DNA of 64,000 nucleotides from Oryzias latipes. Lineage: Eukaryota; Chordata; Actinopteri; Beloniformes; Adrianichthyidae. The stretch lies in the NCBI RefSeq assembly GCF_002234675.1, contig NC_019879.2, positions 10,235,325 to 10,299,324 of the forward strand. The letters run 5' to 3'. The notes under the pieces were generated by a model. That model was not told where the DNA came from. It saw nothing but the letters and a program-made list of their open reading frames with translations, and did no database searches. This document shows positions 59,411-64,000 of the stretch, one piece after another; position 1 is the stretch's first letter, and each line of letters opens with the position of its first letter. The translations under genes were made by a program, and so were the position numbers.

Positions 59411-62400
59411 TAAGAGTTTATAATTTTATGCATGCGACTGTTTTTGGGTTCATATTACATTTGGAGCAAAAGGGAAATATAATGCCCTTACAGGTGCTAA
59501 GCAGTATGTGAATATGTGAACCCTGTCTATGAATTTGACAAATGGATCCATAGTTTGGATAAAACAACAACAATTACATACTCAGAAAGTTCTAAAATAT
59601 TTGCCACTTTCTGAGAAAGTGGATTTCCTTTATTGAAGGTAAAGGCCATTAAGGACTCAGTTTAGCTGAAGGATTCTCTTTGAACAGCAAACAATTATAA
59701 GATTAAACAAAAACAAAATTTTTTATTTCTTATCTGCAAAAAGCACAAGTTAATTAAATCAGAGGGAAATATGGTAGATTGTCACTTTTTTCCTTGAGTG
59801 ATTAAAAATTGTTTTCTACAATATTTTTATTCCACGTTCCTTTGTCTGCAGAGGCTTTGACAAGCCCTTCACGCTTTAATTGATTTAATGAAGTGGACAT
59901 TTCCCCCTTTGGCTGTACTGATGCCCAAAGCATCAGCATGCAGACATGCATCGAATTATCTTACACTCTGCAACAAGGACGTTGCTTATCTGCGTTTCAC
60001 AGAACCATCCGAGCGCAGCTTAGAGCATCACAGCCCACGTAACATCCATCCATCAGCGGTTCACTCCTATTACCAAATGATTGTGTTGCTGTGGAGGATC
60101 CAAAAAGAGCACTCCAAAAACATCTGCTTTGTGATTTGTAACAGACAGATGTGCATTAGCCTTGGGATTATCCAATATAATTGCTGCTTTGTAACAACAC
60201 AATACCAGCAGCTGCCACTCAAAAAAAAAGTTTTCAATATTTTCAATTCATGTGTTTGGAAAATATCATTTATCAGATGCATCCGTTCTGATTGGCAATT
60301 TTATTTTCTTTAAAAAAATGTATACTTGCTTTTTGTTTCTTTAGCTTTCTAGACTATTTAAGGTTGTAGGGCCACAAAGATTACCAATTGGAAATGTTTC
60401 TAGGTAAACTTTGTAAGGTTGCATTAGAAAAACCCCACTAATATTTATCAAATTGTGGCAAATGAACTTGTGATGCTCTGCTCTAAGACAAAATAACCTG
60501 AGGGTCTATGCGACCCTTGAGTGTCGTCGTGTCGGCATAAAAATCTCTGCCAAACCACCTGTGCGAATCAGTGAAAGCTGATTTGCTGTGGCATATTGAA
60601 ATAACTTTTGCTTCAGGATTCATTGTTTCCGCCTTAAAATAGGGGAGCTTTTAGTTTAATTTCTACCCACCTTATCCGCTTTTAACCCATTATTAATGTA
60701 TATTCTTTTAAGACCTTAAACATTCATTACACATTCAAAATCTTTGCAGGACATTAAATTCTTCATCTGGGGAGAACCCAGTGGAGAACATTTTATCGAA
60801 CTGATTTCAAAAGAATTTAAGAACGCACATTAACAGAGAGGTGTCAGTAGATTTATTTTATGTGGTGACTGAACGGCTGAGGTCACACATTCAAACAACT
60901 GCATGTGTTTGCTCAACGAACTAAACTTGTCAAACTCCTTCAACGTTGCTGATTTGATGTCCAGCCAGTTCTTTAAGCTCTTATCCTCCTGCAACAACTT
61001 CATCTATGCTTGCTTTGATTCCCCTCTTCCTTTTCACTGTTTGCCGTTGTGGCTTTGAAAGCCTTGTGTACCTCTTGTGTCTTCTGCTGTAGGCCACACC
61101 TTTTTTTTTTCCTGTGTCTTTCACCATTTCCCACTACTCTTATCATGTCCAGATTCTGCTCAAAGTCGATTCTAGATGTTTTAAGGCTGTAAATCGCCCT
61201 CAATACACACTTTTTTACACTTTTTTCAGACGGACATGAACATTTTCACACTTATCTCTTGTTTAATCTCTCAAAGTTTAAACCTTTTGTAGAAAAAATG
61301 TGTAGCGTTATAGGATCAGAAACCAAGATCTGCTAGTGATCTATGATCTATGTAATTCTGGTTAGCTGAACGCATTCTATACAGGAGACACGAAACAAAG
61401 GAGATTGATTGACAAGGTCAACAACCAATCAGGATGCAGAACAAGTTCACTGTGTCAAAAAAAGAAAGCATGCACAACTGCACTAAAAAAAATTAGCGAA
61501 ATGTGAACCGCGATATAAGAGTTGTGGTAGTCAGAAGAATGTTAGCACTGGAGCTAAAGCTCTGGTGTTAAATGATTCAATCCTGCTAACTCTGTCATAC
61601 GGTGGCACAAACATTTCTTGTTGCAGGTTATTATTGATAGCTTTTCACATAGGTTCCAGGTTTCATTGAATCAATAATGGAATAGCTTTATTTGATAAAG
61701 GTTTTCTCATAGCCAACAGAGAAAATGAGAAAGTGTGTGAACAATGTGTGCATATGTTTGGGCATGCATTAGGGGTGGTATTATACTGTATGGAAGGAAT
61801 TTAACTCTAAAAGCGGGCCTCATCAGAACTACACAAGACAAGACACAACGCAGATCACCTGACTAATTGTTGCCACCTTAGTGATAAGGTGCCATAGGCT
61901 TTAAATTCCCAAGCTGCCTTTTTTTTTTTTTTTTACAGTGCTTTTAAATTCTGATTTAGACTCCATTAAGATTTATCTCCCTAACCAATCTAATTAGTAT
62001 TTTTCTTTTGTACTTTTGTAAAAATGTATTTTGACCTGTGAAATACTTAAAACAAACCTTTCTAGTCTACTTAAATGATTGAGAGCATTTTTTAAAAGAA
62101 CAAATACAACTAATTTATGGCCAAAGCTGATGTAAACACAAAGAGGCAAAACATCTGAAGTGTTAAAATTGAGCTTTATTTTTAATGTTTCTATATGCTT
62201 GGGAGTGTATACTTTAACTGAATAACAGTGTGATAGGCTTTTAGAATCTGCCAATACCCTCTCCAACTCCCTTATGCACAGATGCTTCCACTTGAGGAGG
62301 GTGAGGCAAATCATGCTATATTTATAGGATGTATGGTGGAGAATGCCACAGGGTTCCCTTGGGGGTTCAGTATTGAGAGCATTGTATTTGCCCTGCTCAA

Positions 62401-63359
62401 TGTCTGTATCTTGCTGTCATGCACATGGTATCATATCACACTTGTTAAGCATCTGTTTTCCCTTTTTTTGCCAGTTTAACTTGGCAGAATTACAACCCGG
62501 TGTAGCCTTGGCAGTCCCTTGTGAGATGCCAGCAGATGCTTACTGACTGCAGCCTTTCTGCATTTTTATGGAATGTGTGATATCATCTGTATGTCAGAGA
62601 AGCAGAAGTGCTCTAGCATGTTCAGGCCACATCACTGCAGTAGCAGAGGAGTGTGATGGAAATTATCAGGCCATGGACTCCTGCTGTGCTGAAAACCATT
62701 TTTGGAGCAGTGCAGCTCAAATGGCTAGACAATTTCTTTCAACTTTCTTTCAACACACAGAGGAATTGGCAGTAATGGCATGCAGGGTTTTTCCGCAAAC
62801 CCAGTACAGGCTATGCAAGGTGATCAACCTCTGCTTGAATACAAATACGTCTAAAATAATGACAATATTGTGTAGAAAGTTGAATTTTTTTGTCAGTACT
62901 TTTTAAATTGATCCCGGCTTGATGGATGTTTAAAAGACAGTCATTGACACCCTTCACAAGGAGAGCAAGCCGGTTGTTCATAGTGCTGTATCCAAGAATA
63001 TTCATAGAAAATTGAGTAGAAGGGCAGTGTTATAGAAAAACAGCATCAGCAACAGAAATAACCCTATAGATAGCATATCAAGCAAAATGTATCCAAGAAT
63101 ATTGTAGGGCATCACAAAGAGTGAACTGAGACCGGAGTCAGAGAGCCACCATACTTGGACAAATATTAGACATGGACTACAAATTTTGTTTCTCTGTCAA
63201 GCCACTCAGAGACGAGGTCAGGAATGTCTTACCTGGGCTAAGGAAGAAAAAAAAGACTTTTACTTACTCTTACTCTGAAGTCCTCTTTTCATATAAGAGT
63301 ACATTTTATATTTGGTTTAAAAATTAAGGCCTCAGAGTTGAGGGAAAGATTTGAAGAGG
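59411..63359. other. Gene-poor interval
   Basis: The 141-codon ORF 59888-60313 and shorter ORFs at 61000-61203, 61994-62314 and 62282-62906 have no recognisable domains. T13-15 tract near 61918. Nothing else recognised. Confidence 0.3.
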
Positions 63360-63620
63360 CTCAGAATCCAGGTTTCTTAAAGCCCAGTGTCTGTATGGGG
63401 TGCCTTCTCATCTGCTGATGTTTGCCAGCTGTGTTTGCCAAAGTCCACATCAATGCACACATCTATCAGGAAGTTCTGGAGCCCTTCATGCTCCCATCTA
63501 CTGATAAGTCATAAGGAGATGGTGATTTTATTTTCCAGCAGGACTTGGCGCATGCCCAGAGTGCCAAAGGCACCGGTTCAATGATCATGATGCTTCTGTT
63601 CTTGATTGGCCAGCAGATTT
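63360..63620 (+). pseudogene. Tc1-like transposase fragment (third family)
   Basis: In one frame with stops: FAKVHINAHIYQEVLEPFML, then PSTDKS, stop, GDGDFIFQQDLAHAQSAKGT. QQDLAHAQS holds the second catalytic Asp of a DDE transposase whose family has QQDLAPAHS. Only the middle of the domain survives. Confidence 0.7.
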
Positions 63621-64000
63621 GTCTATTTGAGGACAAATCACTGTGACATCTGGGTTTGCAATCTTTATAAACTTAGTTGAAAGTAGTATAACTACATTTC
63701 AAGCAATGTTATTATCACTTTAAAACTGTTGGATTTTATGTTTATAAACTAAACAAACTGTGTGCTGTTTACTGTCACCAGAAGTAAATAAATAAAAAGT
63801 GTCAGTGAAGATTATCGAGCGTTTTTTGTATATAAAGAGACTGCAGATAAATTTACTGAAATAATTTATGAAAATAGCTAATCTACTTTAAATATAGTCA
63901 ATAATTTGAATAAAAATATACAATGATTGTACAATTCAGAATATTACGAAAATCTCGTGATCAATTATGTGACGCCATATTTTGGCATTTCCACTAATGA
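63621..64000. other. Unrecognised A+T-rich end of window
   Basis: Nothing recognised. Confidence 0.3.

Noticed and set aside
59888-60313. 141-codon ORF as a gene
   Set aside because: No domain, no splice or codon-bias signature and a lysine-rich low-complexity run; a conserved non-coding element is possible but cannot be judged from one sequence.

Overview
This is teleost fish nuclear DNA, probably from a percomorph. The evidence is spliced vertebrate genes with GT-AG introns embedded in a dense mixture of Tc1, hAT, PIF-Harbinger and piggyBac-like DNA transposons, L2-like LINEs, tRNA-derived SINEs and microsatellites. No bacterial, viral or CRISPR features were seen.

Three protein-coding genes can be read with confidence. 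gpr45 (orphan GPCR, single coding exon, + strand) lies at 12.5-13.7 kb, with a probable untranslated first exon at 7.4-7.56 kb. c2orf49/ashwin (tRNA-ligase complex subunit, four exons, + strand) lies at 18.4-22.35 kb. fhl2 (four-and-a-half LIM protein, five coding exons giving exactly 279 residues, - strand) lies at 24.8-30.1 kb, with an untranslated first exon near 31.75-31.85 kb. From my knowledge of human 2q12 the order there is GPR45-TGFBRAP1-C2orf49-FHL2-NCK2. The order and orientations match, but TGFBRAP1 is not visible between gpr45 and c2orf49. A plausible spliced leader exon at 49.3-49.57 kb (+) sits where the first exon of nck2 would be expected; its coding exons would be beyond the window.

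Layout: 0-7.3 kb is a transposon graveyard (LINE 3' ends, a hAT fragment, a Tc1 relic, a TA-rich microsatellite). 7.4-16.4 kb holds gpr45, its TE-filled leader intron and a 21-bp-period minisatellite downstream. 18.3-31.9 kb is the c2orf49/fhl2 tail-to-tail pair, with large TE insertions in introns. 32-49 kb is a gene-poor interval with MITEs, an L2 LINE, a Harbinger fragment, a piggyBac-like MITE with a long internal palindrome and a SINE. 49-64 kb is probably the first intron of nck2 or intergenic, with two nested hAT elements, a BED-finger hAT relic and a Tc1 relic.

The most striking structural signal is a MITE family (termini close to AAAGwCCCACTCC) present in at least twelve copies in 64 kb, several sharing the remains of one ATG-initiated acidic reading frame. 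Two of its copies, with about 300 bp of shared flank, form an inverted pair 22 kb apart, one of them split by a hAT insertion. I did not find a convincing new functional system. The best leads are this MITE family, an 84-bp fhl2 intron enlarged at its centre by a transposon, and upstream ORFs in the gpr45 leader.
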